Shown in pieces: positions 11,738-24,588 of a DNA stretch of 64,000 nucleotides. Below the pieces are notes generated by a model, which ran no database searches, was not told the origin of the DNA, and was given only the letters and a program-made list of their open reading frames with translations. The first letter of the stretch is position 1, and every line of letters begins with the position of its first letter. The stretch spans positions 20,665,208 to 20,729,207 of the forward strand of contig NC_091120.1 of assembly GCF_040183065.1 (NCBI RefSeq), given 5' to 3'. The position numbers and the translations under genes are program-made. Source of the stretch: Periplaneta americana (taxonomy: Eukaryota > Arthropoda > Insecta > Blattodea > Blattidae).

Positions 11738-14700
11738 TGAATCATATTTAGGCTGTTTATTTATAATCTTTGAAAGGCCCCATCACACAATTTCCGACTC
11801 TATTAGGCTATGAACTTCATTTACGTAAGTTCTAATAAAATTGTTACTTTATTAAATTCAAGATGTCTTCACGCTTTAATGATTTAACACGTATTTGTTT
11901 CTCAATTTTAAAAGACAGCTGCACAGAATTTTCCCACTCTAATACGAACTAGATTTGGATGAGTTCTAATTATTAATACATTATCTTTCTTTTTCACGCT
12001 CTAATAATCTAACATATTTGTTCCTCAATTTAAATCCTAACTGCACATAATTGCTGAATCATATTTAGGCTATTTATTTATAATTTTTAAAAGGCTCCAT
12101 CACGGAATTTCCGTCTCTATTAGGCTATGAACTTCATTTACGTAAGTTCTAATAAAATTGTTATTTTATTAAAACAAGATTTCTTCACACATTAATGATT
12201 TAACACATATTTGTTTCTCAGTTTTAAAAGGCAGCTGCACAGAATTTTCCCTCTCTAATACGAACTAGATTTGCATAAGTTCTAATTACTAATACATTAC
12301 GTTTTTTTACGCTCTAATAATCTAACATATTTATTCGTCAATTGAAATCCTAACTGCAGATAATTGCTGAATCATATTTAGGCTATTTATTTATAATTTT
12401 TAAAAGGCCCCATCACAGAATTTCCGTCTCTATTAGGCTATGAACTTCATTTATGTAAGTTCTAATAAAATTGTTATTTTATTAAATCAAGATTTCTTCA
12501 CGCATTAATGATTTAACACATATTTGTTTCTCAATTTTAAAAGGCAGCTACACAGAATTTTCCCTCTCTAATAAGAACTAGATTTGCGTAAGTTCTAATT
12601 ACTAATACATTAGGTTTTTTTCACGCTCTAATAATCTAACATATTTCTTCCTCAATTTAAATGCTAACTGCACATAATTGCTGAATCATATTTAGGCTAT
12701 CTATTTATAATTTTTTGGAAAAGGCCCCATCACAGAATTTCCGTCTCTATTAGGCTATGAACTTCATTTACGTAAGTTCTAATAAAATTGTTATTTTATT
12801 AATTGAAGATTTCTTCACGCATTAATGATTTCACAAGTATTTGTTTCTCAGTTTTAAAAGGAAGCTGCACAGAATTTTCCCTCTCTAATACGAACTAGAT
12901 TTGCGTAACTTCTAATTACTAATACATTATCTTTCTTTTTTCACGCTCTAATAATCTAACATATTTGTTCCTCAATTTAAATACTAACTGCATATAATTG
13001 CTGAATCATATTTTTTGGGATATTTATTTATAATTTTTAAAAGGCCCCATCACAGAATTTCCGTCTCTATTAGGCTGTTAACTTCATTTACGTAAGTTCT
13101 AATAAAATTGTTATTTTATTAAATTCAAGATTTCTTCACGCATTAACGATTTAACACGTATTTGTTCTCAATTTTAAAAGGCAGCTGCACAGAATTTTCC
13201 CTCTCTATTACGAACTAGATTTATGTAAGTTCTAATTACTAATACATTAAGTTTTTTCACGCTCTAATAATCTAACATACTTGTTCCTCAATTTAAATGC
13301 TAACTGCACATAAGTTAATTGCTTAATCGTATTTAGGCTATTTATTTATAATTTTTTGGAAAAGGCCCCATCACAGAATTTCCGTCTCTATTAGACAATG
13401 AACTTCATTTACGTAAGTTCTAATAAAATTGTTATTTTATTAAATCAAGAATTATTCACGCATTAATGATTTAACACATATTTGTTTCTCAATTTTAAAA
13501 GGAAGTTGCACAGAATTTTCCCTCTCCAATACGAACTACATTTGCATAAGTTCTAATTATTAATACATTATCTTTCTTTTTTCGCGCTCTAATAATCTAA
13601 CATACTTGTTCCTGAATTTAGTCTATTTATTTATAATTTTTAAAAGACCCCATCACAGAATTTCCGACTCTATTAGCCTATGAATTTGATTTACGTAAGT
13701 TCTGATAAAATTGTTATTTTATTAACTCAAGATTTCTTCACGCATTAATGATTTAACAAGAATTTGTTTCTCAGTTTTAAAAGGCAGCTGCACAGAATTT
13801 TTCCTCTCTAATATGGACTAGATTTGCGTAACTTCTAATTACTAATACATTATTTTTCCTTTTTTCACTCTCTAATAATCTAACATATTTGTTCCTCAAT
13901 TTAAATGCTAACTGCACATAATTGCTGAATCATATTTAGGCTATTTATTTTTAATTTTTAAAAGGCCCCATCACAGAATTTCCATCTCTATTAGGCTATT
14001 AATTTTATTTACGTAAGTTCTATTAAAATTGTTATTTTACTAAATCAAGATTTCTTCACGCATTAATGATTTAACACACATTAATTTTGTTTCTCAATTT
14101 TAAAAGGCAACCACACAGAATTTTCTCTCTCTAATACGAACTACATTCGCATAATTTCTAATTAGATCTACTATTACATTTTTTTTCACGCACTAATAAT
14201 TTAACGTAATTGTTTCTTAATTTAAATGCTAACTGCACATAATTTGCCTCTCTAATATGAAACTAATTTACGGTACACAAGTTCTATTGCTATTATATTT
14301 ATCAATATTTTTTCACGCATTGATGATTTCACACATATCTGTTTCTCAATTTTCAATGGTAGCTGCACAGAATTTCCCTCCCTATCATGAACTTCATTAA
14401 CGCAACTTCTAAACGCTATTCCATTTGTCAACATTTTTTCACTATTAATGCTTTAATACATAATTATTTGTTTTTCAATTTTAAAAGATCCCTCCACAGA
14501 AATTTCTTATCTGATATATGAACTTAATATAATTTAAGTTCTAATCGATACTTTCTTTCTCAAAAATATGTCATCCAGTAATTATTTAACACATTTGTTT
14601 CTCAATTTTAGAAGGTCCCTGAATACCTAATAGAATTTCTCTCTTTGATATGAAATTTACCCTATTTATGTAAGTTGTAGGCCATTCGCTATTGTAACTT

Positions 14701-16110
14701 AGCTTATTTATCAGATTTTTTCACGCATTAATGATTTAACACTTTTATTTCTCAATTTCAAAAAGCCCCTGCGCAGAATTTCTGTCTCTAACACGAACTT
14801 CATTCGTAGGCCTAAGTTCTAATCGTTAATTACTTTAGTCTATTTACCAAGTTTTTTTCAAACACATAATCGTTTCTCAATTTTAAAATGTCCCTGGACA
14901 GAATTTCCCACTCTTGCATGAAATTCATTTACACGAGTTCTAATAGCTATTTTAGCCTTAGACCCCTATTTATCAAGATTTTTCTACGCAATAATATAAT
15001 GTACCTCACTTGTTTCTCAATTTAAAATGTCCCTACGCACAATCTCTCTCTAATAAGAGCTTTATTTATAGAAGTTATATTCGTCACTTTATTTATCAAT
15101 AATTTTTCACGCATTAACGGTTTAACACATACCCGTGTTTGTTTCTCTATTTTAAAAGATCCTTGCAGAGAATTCCACTTTCTAATAGCCTAGGAACTTC
15201 ATTTAAGTTCTAATGGATAGGCCTACTTTATCAGGATTTTTCACGCATTAATGATTTAACACATAATATTTGCTTCTCAATTTTAAAATGTCCTTTCAGA
15301 AAATTTCCCTCTCAAATATGAACATTTACTTAAGTTTTAATCGCTATTTTATCTATGAAAGATTTTTTAACGCATAAATGATTTAATACATATTTCTTCC
15401 TTAATTTTAAAAGGTCTCCACACAGATTTTCCCTCTCTAGTATGAACTACATTCAAGTTATAATCGATACTTTAGGCTATATATCAAGATTTTTCACGCA
15501 TAAATTATTTAACACGTAGATAATTTCTTCCTTAATTTTGAAAGATGCCTGCACAGAATTTCTCTCTTCAATATGAATTTCATTTAAGTTCTAATCGAAA
15601 CTGTATTTATTAAGATTTTTTCCAGCATAAATGATTTAACACATATTTCTTCTTCAATTTTAAAAGATTCCTGCACAGAATTTCTCTCTCTAATATGAAC
15701 TACATTCAAATTCTAATCGATAAGCTTACTTTGTTTATCAAGATTTTTTGACGCATAAATGATTTAACGTATATTTCTTCCTTAATTTTAAATAGGTTCC
15801 TGCACAGAATTTCTCCCTCTAATATGAATTTCATTTAAATTCTAACAGATATTTTATTTATCAAGATTTTTTCACGCATAAGTGATTTAACACGTAGGCC
15901 TAAGCTATTTCTTCCTTAATTTTAAAATGTGTCTGCGCAGACATTTCCTCCAACATGAACTTCATTTAGCCTACGTAAGTTCTAACCGCTATAGTCTATT
16001 ACTTATCACGGTTTTTTCAAGCATTAATGATTTAAGCTTAACACACATTTCTTTTTCAGTTGTAAAAGTCGGTGCGCAGAATTTCCTCTTCCTAATATGA
16101 ACTTGACATG
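11738..16110. repeat. Satellite-like tandem array with higher-order organisation
   Basis: Copies of tgaatcatatttaggctatt begin at 11738, 12055, 12368, 12682 and 13002, with diverged or shortened copies at 13324 and 13613 and a good copy at 13925. This gives an about 315-bp unit (spacings 317, 313, 314, 320, 322, 289, 312). Each unit holds two related monomers, both carrying a ttcacgc...taatgatttaacacat...ctcaattttaaaaggc...gaatttccctctcta...aagttctaat theme. One is longer because of an inserted atcatatttaggctatttat block. From about 14200 to 16110 the array continues as single, more diverged monomers of roughly 120-150 bp. It lies within the presumed first intron of the gene at 11215 and does not code. 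Confidence 0.9.
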
Positions 16111-16967
16111 GGCCTGCTTAAGTTCAAATCGGTATTATCAAAATTCTGTTTGAAAGATATAGTTTTAGCTCCGTATTTTTCATAACTGAATTTATATCAA
16201 CAATCGTTTTATGCAGGATGTATTACTACGTAGGCCTATGATCTAATTTAGTAGGGCCTAACATTAAGTAGTCCTTTTCTGATATTTGTACAATATGAAC
16301 ACTTAGGGCCTACCGGAAATATAACTTAGGTCTATGACTTATTTCACAGTTGGTATTTAGTTCTTATAAATTTTAAGTATTAACTTACTTAGTCATTTGT
16401 AATTGAATATTAATTTAATAATTATTTATTTTAAGCCTCCATTTCCTTATTGTATTTTTATAAACATTCCTCTTATGTATTTAATTTCCTTCACTTTTTT
16501 TTAATTAAATGATACGAAAGAAAATATTAGATAGTCCATTTGTGGACCTAATCCCTAGACCTATCACACGTTTCGTACAACGCAATACCAAGGCACACTC
16601 GGTTTTTATTGTTATTTCAACGCCTCTGGTTTGAATTTACCTGCACTCTGAATCTAATTAATACGGTGGCTTCAATTCACTATTTCATTTAAACCTCAGT
16701 AGTCATTTAGAGCCTATTGATGTTTTCTATGTTTTCCATAGTCAAATACGTTTCTCTATATTTACATTATTTTCTTTTCATAATTTCTTAATTTCTCATA
16801 GGCTACATTCCTTAATTTCTCTGATTACATAGTCTATAACCATGTAATGACTCCTCTTGATTTCCTCTTGTGATTTGCGCGTAGTAGGCCTAACTTACTT
16901 AGTCTAACAATATTATTTTCAACCAATCGTATGACACGCTTGTATCTTCCTTTATTTTCCGTAAAGT
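16111..16967. other. AT-rich intronic sequence, nothing recognised
   Basis: No tandem or inverted structure and no coding signal was seen. taggcct-type palindromes are frequent. Confidence 0.4.
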
Positions 16968-17243
16968 ATCTTTCTTAAATGTCCACACCTGTGGAGCAAC
17001 GGTCAGCGCGTCTGGCCGTGAAACCAAGTGGCCCGGGTTCGACTCCATGTAGGGGCGTTACCTGGTTGAGGTTTTTTTCCGGGGTTTTCCCTCAACCCAA
17101 TACGAGCAAATGCTGGGTAACTTTCGGTGCTGGACCCCGGACTCATTTCACCGGCATTATCACCTTCATTTCATTCAAACGCTAAATAACCTAGATGTTG
17201 ATGCAGGGTCGTAAAATAACCCAATAAAACAAATCTTTCTTAA
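16968..17243 (+). mobile_element. tRNA-derived SINE with TSD
   Basis: A perfect 11-bp TSD (atctttcttaa at 16968-16978 and 17233-17243) bounds 16979-17232. The 5' part has polymerase III promoter boxes of tRNA type: box A-like tggagcaacggtcagcgc and box B gggttcgactcc (about 17035). The body contains the segment gcaaatgctgggtaac and ends in aaaataacccaataaaac. A second copy of the same family lies on the minus strand at 34587-34837. The open frame within it is incidental. Confidence 0.9.
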
Positions 17244-18185
17244 TCCTAATTTTTCTTCTACTTTTTTTTCTTCTTGTAAGTAATAATTTTATTTTACAAA
17301 AATTACGAACAAAATAAATAGGCTACTGGTACTAAAAACTTGCAAATAACTTCGCTAAACATAGGCTAAGTAGCCTACTGTAAGACCTATTATAAGAAAA
17401 CTACCTTATAGACCTATGGAGATTCAAAATAGGTTGCATTTACTGCATATGAAAATAGGATGTAGTTAATTTAAGCGATAAAAACAACAACATTATTTCG
17501 AACATAAGTCTAGGCCTATCTACACCATATTAGGTGTACTTTTTATATCTACATTTTATCAGTAATTGTTTTATATAGAAGCTCTCTCAGAAATGGTTTG
17601 CAATGCTTATCATTCTTTTGCGTTACCTCAATCCTTTTTGTAATTACCACATAGTAGTCCTTCTTTGCTAACTTGGACTATATTGATTCCAGATAAGTTA
17701 GGCCCTAATATTTGTCTACTCGTAAGTACATTCGGTTCAATGTTAAATCTATTAGAGCAACCTCTGTGAATATAAATACGATTTCGATTTCGTAATATTT
17801 TACCCTTAGTTCTACTTCTTAATAAGATACACTCATATCCAAAATTCTTAATATGGCCTAGGCCTAGACCTACTGTACCTATAATTCTAATTATTTACAC
17901 TTCGAAAATTTCAAGCGCAAGTCTCTAACAGTAGCAACAACCAAATTTCTTAGCTTCAAAATCGGTAATAGGCTTATTGGAAAAATTATATTCCAGAAAA
18001 TACCCCCAAACTAAATCCAGCGTGTTTTGGTATTAGATCTATGCAAGAGATAGTAAATAACAACAGATAACTTAAAAACAATATAAGCTTAGGCCTACTT
18101 TGCATACTTAAGCTCGATAATGAGGTTTGGAATAATATTCTGGGGAAATTCTATAGATCTTAGTAACAGTAGCCTATAAGCTATT
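17244..18185. other. AT-rich sequence, nothing recognised
   Basis: Non-coding by appearance, with scattered taggcct palindromes and no repeat family recognised. Confidence 0.4.
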
Positions 18186-18815
18186 CCTACTACAAAAAAG
18201 TAGCATAATTAGAATAATAGTAGGTGCCAAATCTAGGGAATCGTGTAGGACCATTTTCAAAGAACCACAAATAATGAAGTCACTAAATGTTTTCATTAAT
18301 AAACTTCCTCCTATGTAAGCGTAATCGTGAAAACTTTGTAACTAAGTCAACAGTTCGTAGTATAACCCTCTTCAAAAAATTACTTTCTTGCTCCATCGGC
18401 AAGTCTATCGTGCTATCAAAAAGCAGTGAGTTATATGGCAGTAAAAATTTTTAATAGCCTCCCTGTGGATATAAAAAATCAAACTCAAAACATAAGACTA
18501 TTTAGGGCCAAATTAAAGAATTAATTTATCATGTCTTCTATTCTGTAGGTGAATTTATAACATTCAACAACGCTGCATAAATATTAGGTTTTTGTAATAA
18601 CGCCTTCTGCTGTAGGCTACTAGTATAGGCCTACTATTGTAAAATCCTTTTGTATATAGCCTAGCCTATTTCAGCTAGACTCTGACTATGAATTAAAACT
18701 TAATAGCCTATTACTATTGAGATTTTTTTTATATGTTTCATATCCTAGCTGTGAAGCGATGTACGAATACCGTGGAAAGTAAATAAACACAATACATTAC
18801 AATACAATACAATGT
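18186..18815 (+). mobile_element. LINE 3' end (CR1/Jockey-like C-terminus) with ATACA tail
   Basis: Same family as the minus-strand insertion at 44949-45541. Shared blocks include the start around gaataatagtaggtgccaaa and the coding block around gagttatatggcagtaaaaa, which translates to RVIWQ/AVKIFN-like text in the other copy. The tail ends aatacattacaatacaatac, a short pentanucleotide-like repeat. Only the C-terminal pol remnant is present and the frame is degraded. Confidence 0.65.
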
Positions 18816-19486
18816 TTAAAAAGGCGAATAGATTATTATATATAGGCCTAGAATAATTACCTTCACTTCTCAAACTAGGTTCTTTTTTAATTTCCTGTCC
18901 ATCCTTCAGATACTAGGCTATAATAGGCTATATTAAAATGTTAACATAATTTGATATTGTACATTTAATTTAGCCTATTCCAAAACAAAGTAACCTATAA
19001 CCTATTTTTAAATAATTGTAGACATATTATTTATCACATACGCAAGGTTCTTAAGAAGTTGTATATGTGCAGACTATGTATTCACACTGCAGATGGATGC
19101 GGTAAATACCCGGTGGCAGTAGTAAGTACACTCAATGACAATTAATAAATTAATAATAATAATAATACTAAAAATAATAAATAAAAATAAAATAATATTA
19201 TGATAATATTAACAAGGACCATCCTAAATTAAATGAAGCACGATCACTTAAAATAACATTTAAAGTACTCGTACATCTAATTTGTATCTTAACCCTAAGT
19301 TCTAACTAAAACCCACGACTATGATATGTTCGTTCATGCATAAGTATCTTTTAGCACTACACTCATTTCGCTGTCAACTCACTCACTGCACTGGAACTAC
19401 GACACATTTCACTGATTCTATACTGATTTCACAAACACTTCAAAATATTTCACTGTTCAAATACTTTGCTCTACCACTATAAACTA
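18816..19486. other. AT-rich sequence with short cac-rich direct repeats
   Basis: At about 19370-19480, and again after the MITE at 19678-19745, the sequence is a run of degenerate acttcactga/cacaaacac motifs, so the MITE appears to have inserted into a simple tandem repeat. Confidence 0.4.
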
Positions 19487-19487
19487 T

Positions 19488-19677
19488 AAGGGCCTTATTC
19501 ATAGACATTTTTAGCGCGGGCTTTCGGTGGATTATCAGCGTTTTTCGTATTCATAAACCAGTGTTAGCGATAGGATATGATTTGAATTCTGTAGCTACTA
19601 GTAACCAGTGGATAGCCGGGACTAGCTTAGTACGCTCGTAGCGCGTGCTGCGAAATGTCTATGAATAGCACCCTTAA
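19488..19677. mobile_element. Short MITE
   Basis: Ends ttattcatagacattt (about 19495) and aaatgtctatgaata (about 19656) are inverted repeats, and the outermost aaggg/ccctt also pair. The 190-bp interior is non-coding, and the TSD is not clear (possibly TAA/TTA type). Confidence 0.65.
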
Positions 19678-19809
19678 ACTTCACTGACACAAACACACTT
19701 CACTGATACAACACACTTCTTCACTGACAGACTACAACACTTCAAATAAAAAAAACGTCAATTACATCCTTTAAATAGTGTGCATAATATACCCTACAAC
19801 CGTAAATTA

Positions 19810-20120
19810 GTAAAGTCCTTAAGCCTATTTTTAAATACTTTTTGGTTATTGGTGAAGCCTTCAGTAAGTCTGCAGGTAAAGCATTCCAGTCCCTGATAGT
19901 ACGATTCAGAAAAGAAAATTTCCAGTGTCCGTCCTCTGTCTTCTTTCCCTCAATTTATATGAGTGGTCGTTCCTTGAAGAGTAATTTGGCAATTACAACC
20001 TATTTTCTATTTCTCTCCAGGCAGGCTCACCTCTGTAAGTTTTGAACAGTGCGCATAATCGAATTCGCGTTCTCCTGTCCATGAGTGTGTCCCATTTTAA
20101 TGTTGAATTATTACGACAAC
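19810..20120 (-). mobile_element. LINE C-terminal fragment
   Basis: Minus-strand translation gives KWDTLMDRRTRIRLC, ALFKTYRGEPAWREI, then RRQRTDTGNFLFLNRTIRDW and NALPAD. This is the C-terminal tail of a non-LTR retrotransposon pol (Trp-Asn-x-Leu-Pro signature) with internal stops. No reverse transcriptase core remains. The exact clade was not determined. Confidence 0.7.
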
Positions 20121-20859
20121 GTGAATTATTACAACTATAACAAGATTTCTCATCCTAATTTGTTCCTCAGGTTGCTCAATTGCAATTACCGGTGGTCGTT
20201 AAGAAATTAACTCTTAATTTAACTGACAATAAGTGAAGCATTATAGGGAATAACGCCATGTTAATGTTTGGGCATTTTTCAAGGAGAGGTCATGCTGTTT
20301 TGATCAGATATAAACTCACAATTCTAAAGTCAAACGTGTTTATCAAACGTACAAAGTAGTGATTTGTCAGAAATTCAAGAATAAAAGGAACTAGGCCTAC
20401 ACGTATAATAATGCCATGTAGGCCTACATAAATATAACAAAAAATAACACAAATCAACTTTAAAGGACAAGTTTTATTCAAACACAATATTTTCTCAATT
20501 CTAGTGTCTTTCTGAAAGCTTCAGAAGAATTTTCAATGGAAATTTAAATACTATTGGTCACAAATTAGGAACACTTCAGCATTGAAAGAAATCGAATATT
20601 TTTTAATAGAACAAGATTACTGACGTTCGGACGAACATTTACACATCGGATTTATAAATAAAAACATCCGCCCTTCAATAAGAGCGACCACAAGGATCCA
20701 GAAAACAAATACATATATCAAAGTTTACAATGAAAATACATAAAATAAATTTCAAAAGAAAATTAAAGTGAATCATATTCTTGAAATATAGATGAAATTG
20801 TAAAAATTTGAATTGAGTTCTTTAGAATTTCTCTAAGGATTTTCTCTCTTTGATTTTGA
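20121..20859. other. AT-rich sequence, nothing recognised
   Basis: No domain, repeat pair or RNA gene was recognised in this interval. Confidence 0.4.
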
Positions 20860-21600
20860 AAGGTTAGGTGGAAGTTCACGAAGAAGTTCGTTAACGATAA
20901 CGAAACGGGTCCCTAAATCCATATAAAATGTTTTCTTCCTCTTTTCGTAGCCTGTTCTGGTTACGAGATTATATACAATTGGTCTTTGGAGTGTTTAGCA
21001 CATCTTTTTTGTGGTAGTTTATTTTGTAGTTTGTAGTTTCACATTCGCTCTGAGAATCTTGTTATAGTATTCTCTGTAGACTCCTATAGGTGTATTTACC
21101 GATGGTACCACGAACTCCAAAAAGAAGTCCGTATACTGACCAACGATTAGCCATGATGTTATACTGTTTGCTAAAAGAAGGAATGCAAGGTTCATTGATT
21201 ATTCTCTTTTCATCATCAGTAAGGTTTGGTTGTTGTGCATCTCTTTCAAACCTGATAGTCGCGTCTGGTATTGTTCCTGTGTTCCTTTTTCTATCAATGA
21301 CAACAATATCTGCTCGTCTTGTTGAATCATCTTCCGAGATGCAATGTACTTCTTCATGGACTTCTAATCCTTGTTGTCTTAGGATGTCCTAACCCTGTAA
21401 CGGCGATTGTTCCGCAGTAACTCAGTCTTTCGGCAGAAACCCAAAACATGACCTAGTGTTTCAGTCTCATCACAACCTTACTTCGGAACACTTTGGACAC
21501 AAAAATTTTCCCTTTGATTGGAACTGCAAGCATTTCTTCGGGACACGCTATTGGCCTACGTAGATTCTTCTTCTCATGAACTTCTGACATCTATAGTAAT
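20860..21600 (-). mobile_element. R4/Dong-like LINE fragment: zinc finger and restriction-like endonuclease
   Basis: On the minus strand a CPKC...ETLGHVLGFC zinc finger (CCHC type, about 21430-21510, frame disturbed) is followed by RADIVVIDRKRNTGTIPDAT with IRFE (about 21240-21330). This is the Asp...Asp...Glu arrangement of the restriction-like endonuclease found C-terminal in R2/R4/Dong elements. Then comes VYGLLFGVRGTIGK near the C-terminus. It aligns by eye with the longer copy at 50040-51656 but is clearly a different, more decayed lineage. The open frame on the plus strand (21090-21392) is antisense to it. Confidence 0.75.
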
Positions 21601-21812
21601 CAGATAATATGATTTTTCTCAGCACTCGATAACATAAAGAAACAGAAAATTAGGTTACATAAATTTAAGAAACCAGCCCAGTCAAAACATGGCGTTAATA
21701 CCCCTGATGATTTGTTCGAATCTTGGGTAAAATTACAATTTCCATCAAGAAGTTATCCAAATCTCATGAATATGTTAACGAAGTGCATAAAGTTTACTGT
21801 GAATCAATGTAA

Positions 21813-22215
21813 AGGTTCATTTACAATGAAAATTAAACATAACGTAAGCGTTAACTTAAGAATATACATAAACGTTAGGGTAAAATCAAGAAGTCACACC
21901 ATCATTCACGATGGGAACATAAACATAACAGCAAACATACTTGGTAACCATGGAAACATAACAACGACGCCATTTCCTCATATTCTGTCGTATACTTAGG
22001 CGCTCCACGATTGTGTTCTGTTTGCAAATCACGTAAGCATAACCATAACAGTTTGGAGTTTGTAAACCTCCATGTTAACGTCTTACGGTAATGTTTATGT
22101 CAATGCTTAGGGCCTATGTGAATCATTGTGCATGATAGCATTTGGTAACCTGGACGCAAACTTCTGTGTTTATGTTACGGTTATGTTTAATTTTCATTGT
22201 GAATGGGCCTTTAGA
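21813..22215. mobile_element. MITE with caatgaaaattaaacataac ends
   Basis: ttacaatgaaaattaaacat at about 21822 recurs inverted as atgtttaattttcattgtga at about 22182, and both arms continue into diverged ccattc/gaatgg ends. The interior has repeated cataaacataac-type motifs and no coding capacity; the 95-codon open frame at 21712-21999 overlaps the arm. Confidence 0.65.
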
Positions 22216-23303
22216 AACATTGTTAATTATATAGTCACAATATAACTTTACTTATCTTTGAAAATTTGAAGAATCGTTCCAACAACGGTACTGCACACAA
22301 CACATGCACGTGTTAACTGAAGAATGGTTGCTAAGGAACGAGATTTTGCTATTCTGACTACAAAAGTGTTCTTTAGGTATAGCACAGTCTACTATATACA
22401 GTCACGAAGCTTGTGTTTTGAGGGTGCTAGAAACAATAGACTGTGACGGTACTATTTTGCATTGCCTGTAATGAGGCGATATTAGCGATCCTAGTGATGA
22501 GCAACTATCTAATGTTTGTATATTTACTACGTATTGAGCTTCGGGACTGTATATACTAGACTGTGGGTATAGTGTGTACCATCGGTCGAGTTTCTTGAAA
22601 ACTACATGAAATATCAGTAACTTAGTAGGCGATATTACCTCGACTGGCGATATTCCCCCTTTCCACCTTATTTGGATAAGTTAAGTGAACTCAAGAACAA
22701 CACAGCGCCTTAGAATATTATGTAACATGTTATAACAAAATCTTACCATATAGATCTATAGATATTTTTTTATAATTTTGTAAAAGTCCGTGTCCGGAGT
22801 TTGTCTTTTCTATGGATTTAATTAAAACCCTTAATACTGTCTGATATTTCGTACGCCGTGTTCACTTTAGGGCAATATTTCCTATTTATTCTTATAACAT
22901 TTAATTATACATCGTACAAGGAACTGTATAACTTCAGTTACTGTTCTCTATGCATCGGTACATCATCTTGGTCGCTGAAAGGCAAGTTGCCTACGGTGGA
23001 CATCAAAACCTATACTCGCATTAACAAAACTAAAAAGATTTTGTAAGGTTTTTTTTTTTTTTTTTAATTAACGTGCAGCGTTGTAATGCTCTTATTTATA
23101 ATCTGTCTATAGCAAAGATCTAATTTAATGGTAATATTAATATTTTAAGCAAAGCTAAACCTAAATTAAACTTATTTATGAAAAAACATACCGTACATTG
23201 TTATGTTAGAGAAAATATATCTATTTTAAACTGTGCCTTGCAGGCGTCCCAAACTCAGAAGTGGGTTACACTTAAGCCTCTGCCAGGAGAGAATACCAGA
23301 AAT
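22216..23303. other. Unassigned sequence
   Basis: No coding signature. A T homopolymer at about 23048-23066 follows a 62-codon open frame of no recognisable content. Confidence 0.4.
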
Positions 23304-23304
23304 T

Positions 23305-23509
23305 AAATTAATTTCATCTAACTCATGATTAGGGGCACGAATAGGATTAGAAATTAATTTATTATCATTTATTCCTCTAATATCAACTAATAAAAATGTA
23401 TACACAACGGAAGCATCAACAAAGTACTTTATTGTACAAGCTCTAGCATCATCAACTCTACTATTCCTAATTATTAGAAAATCAATAATTGAAGAATTAT
23501 ATACAATTT
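23305..23509 (+). pseudogene. nad2: NUMT: nuclear copy of a mitochondrial ND2 fragment
   Basis: Read from 23311 with the invertebrate mitochondrial code (TGA Trp, ATA Met, AGA Ser) the frame is open for about 65 codons and gives [16 protein letters not shown], then IPLM and [20 protein letters not shown]. This is the conserved core of NADH dehydrogenase subunit 2 of insects. With the standard nuclear code TGA is a stop, so it cannot be expressed as ND2 from the nucleus. The lack of frameshifts suggests a fairly recent transfer. Edges are approximate. The normal protein is a membrane subunit of respiratory complex I. I infer insertion into nuclear DNA because flanking sequence contains LINEs and microsatellites. 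Confidence 0.85.
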
Positions 23510-23678
23510 TTTATAATTATTTAACAGTGAAACACAAGCTGTTGGCATTTAAAAAAAGATAAATATTTATTTTCAAATTATTTTACACGCAGAATATGTT
23601 CGTTACGCATAACCCGAAAGTATCCCTACTCAAAATATTTAAAAAATAAATATGCAACTAGAGAGGTCATTGCAAATA

Positions 23679-23679
<1 letters not shown>

Positions 23680-23728
<49 letters not shown>

Positions 23729-23745
23729 GTCTATTATTATTATTA
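23680..23745. repeat. (ATT)n microsatellite
   Basis: Uninterrupted att units to 23728, then a short interruption (agtc) and further units up to the 5' edge of the LINE fragment. Confidence 0.95.
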
Positions 23746-24540
23746 GGAGAAATCCACAAAAGATTAGGGAAAACACGAGAATTTTACTGGAGGCAAGTAA
23801 AGAGATAGGTTTGGAAGTAAATCCCGAAAAGACAAAGTATATGATTATGTCTCGTGACCAGAATATTGTACGAAATGGAAATATACAAATTGGACATTTA
23901 CCTTTTGAAGAGGTGGAGAAGTTCAAAAATATATCTTGGAGCAACAGTAATAAATGTAAATGATACTCGGGAGGAAATTAAACACAGAATAAATATGGGA
24001 AATGCCTATTATTATTCGGTTGAGAAGCTTTTATCATCCAGTCTCTTCTCAAAAAAAATTAAAGTTAGAATTTATAAAACAGTTATATTACCGATTGTTC
24101 TTTATGGTTGTGAAACTTGGACTCTCACTTTGAGAGAGGAACATAGGTTAAGGGTGTTTGAGAATAAGGTGCTTAGGAAAATATTTGGGGCTAAGAGGGA
24201 TGAAGTTACAGGAGAATGGAGAAAGTTACACACCACAGAACTGCACGCATTGTATTCTTCATCTGACATAATTAGGAACATTAAATCCAGACGTTTGAGA
24301 CGGGTAGGACATGTAGCACGTATGGACGAATCCAGAAATGCATATAGTGTGTTAGCTGGGAGGCCGGAGGGAAAAAAAAACCTTTAGGGAGGCCGAGACG
24401 TAGATGGGAAGATAATATTAAAATGGGTTTGAGGGAGGTGGGATATGATGATAGAGAATGGATTAATCTTGCTCAGGATAGGGACCAATGGCGGGCTTAT
24501 GTGAGGGCGGCAATGAACCTCCGGGTTCCTTAAAAGCCAG

Positions 24541-24548
<8 letters not shown>
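23746..24548 (+). mobile_element. RTE-like LINE fragment flanked by (ATT)n on both sides
   Basis: The fragment starts inside the region just after the catalytic box ([16 protein letters not shown] in a broken frame, then [12 protein letters not shown]) and continues through [47 protein letters not shown] and RRVGHVARM to the family 3' end (cttaaaagccagtaagt). A frameshift near 23930 and another in an A-run near 24372 break the reading frame. The tail runs directly into (ATT)n, and an ATT tract also lies at the truncated 5' edge. Confidence 0.85.

Positions 24549-24586
<38 letters not shown>
24546..24586. repeat. (ATT)n microsatellite
   Basis: Joins the 3' end of one LINE fragment to the 5' edge of the next, unrelated LINE fragment. 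Confidence 0.95.
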
Positions 24587-24588
24587 TA

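Noticed and set aside
21090-21392. 100-codon plus-strand frame
   Set aside because: Antisense to the R4-like endonuclease segment recognised on the minus strand.
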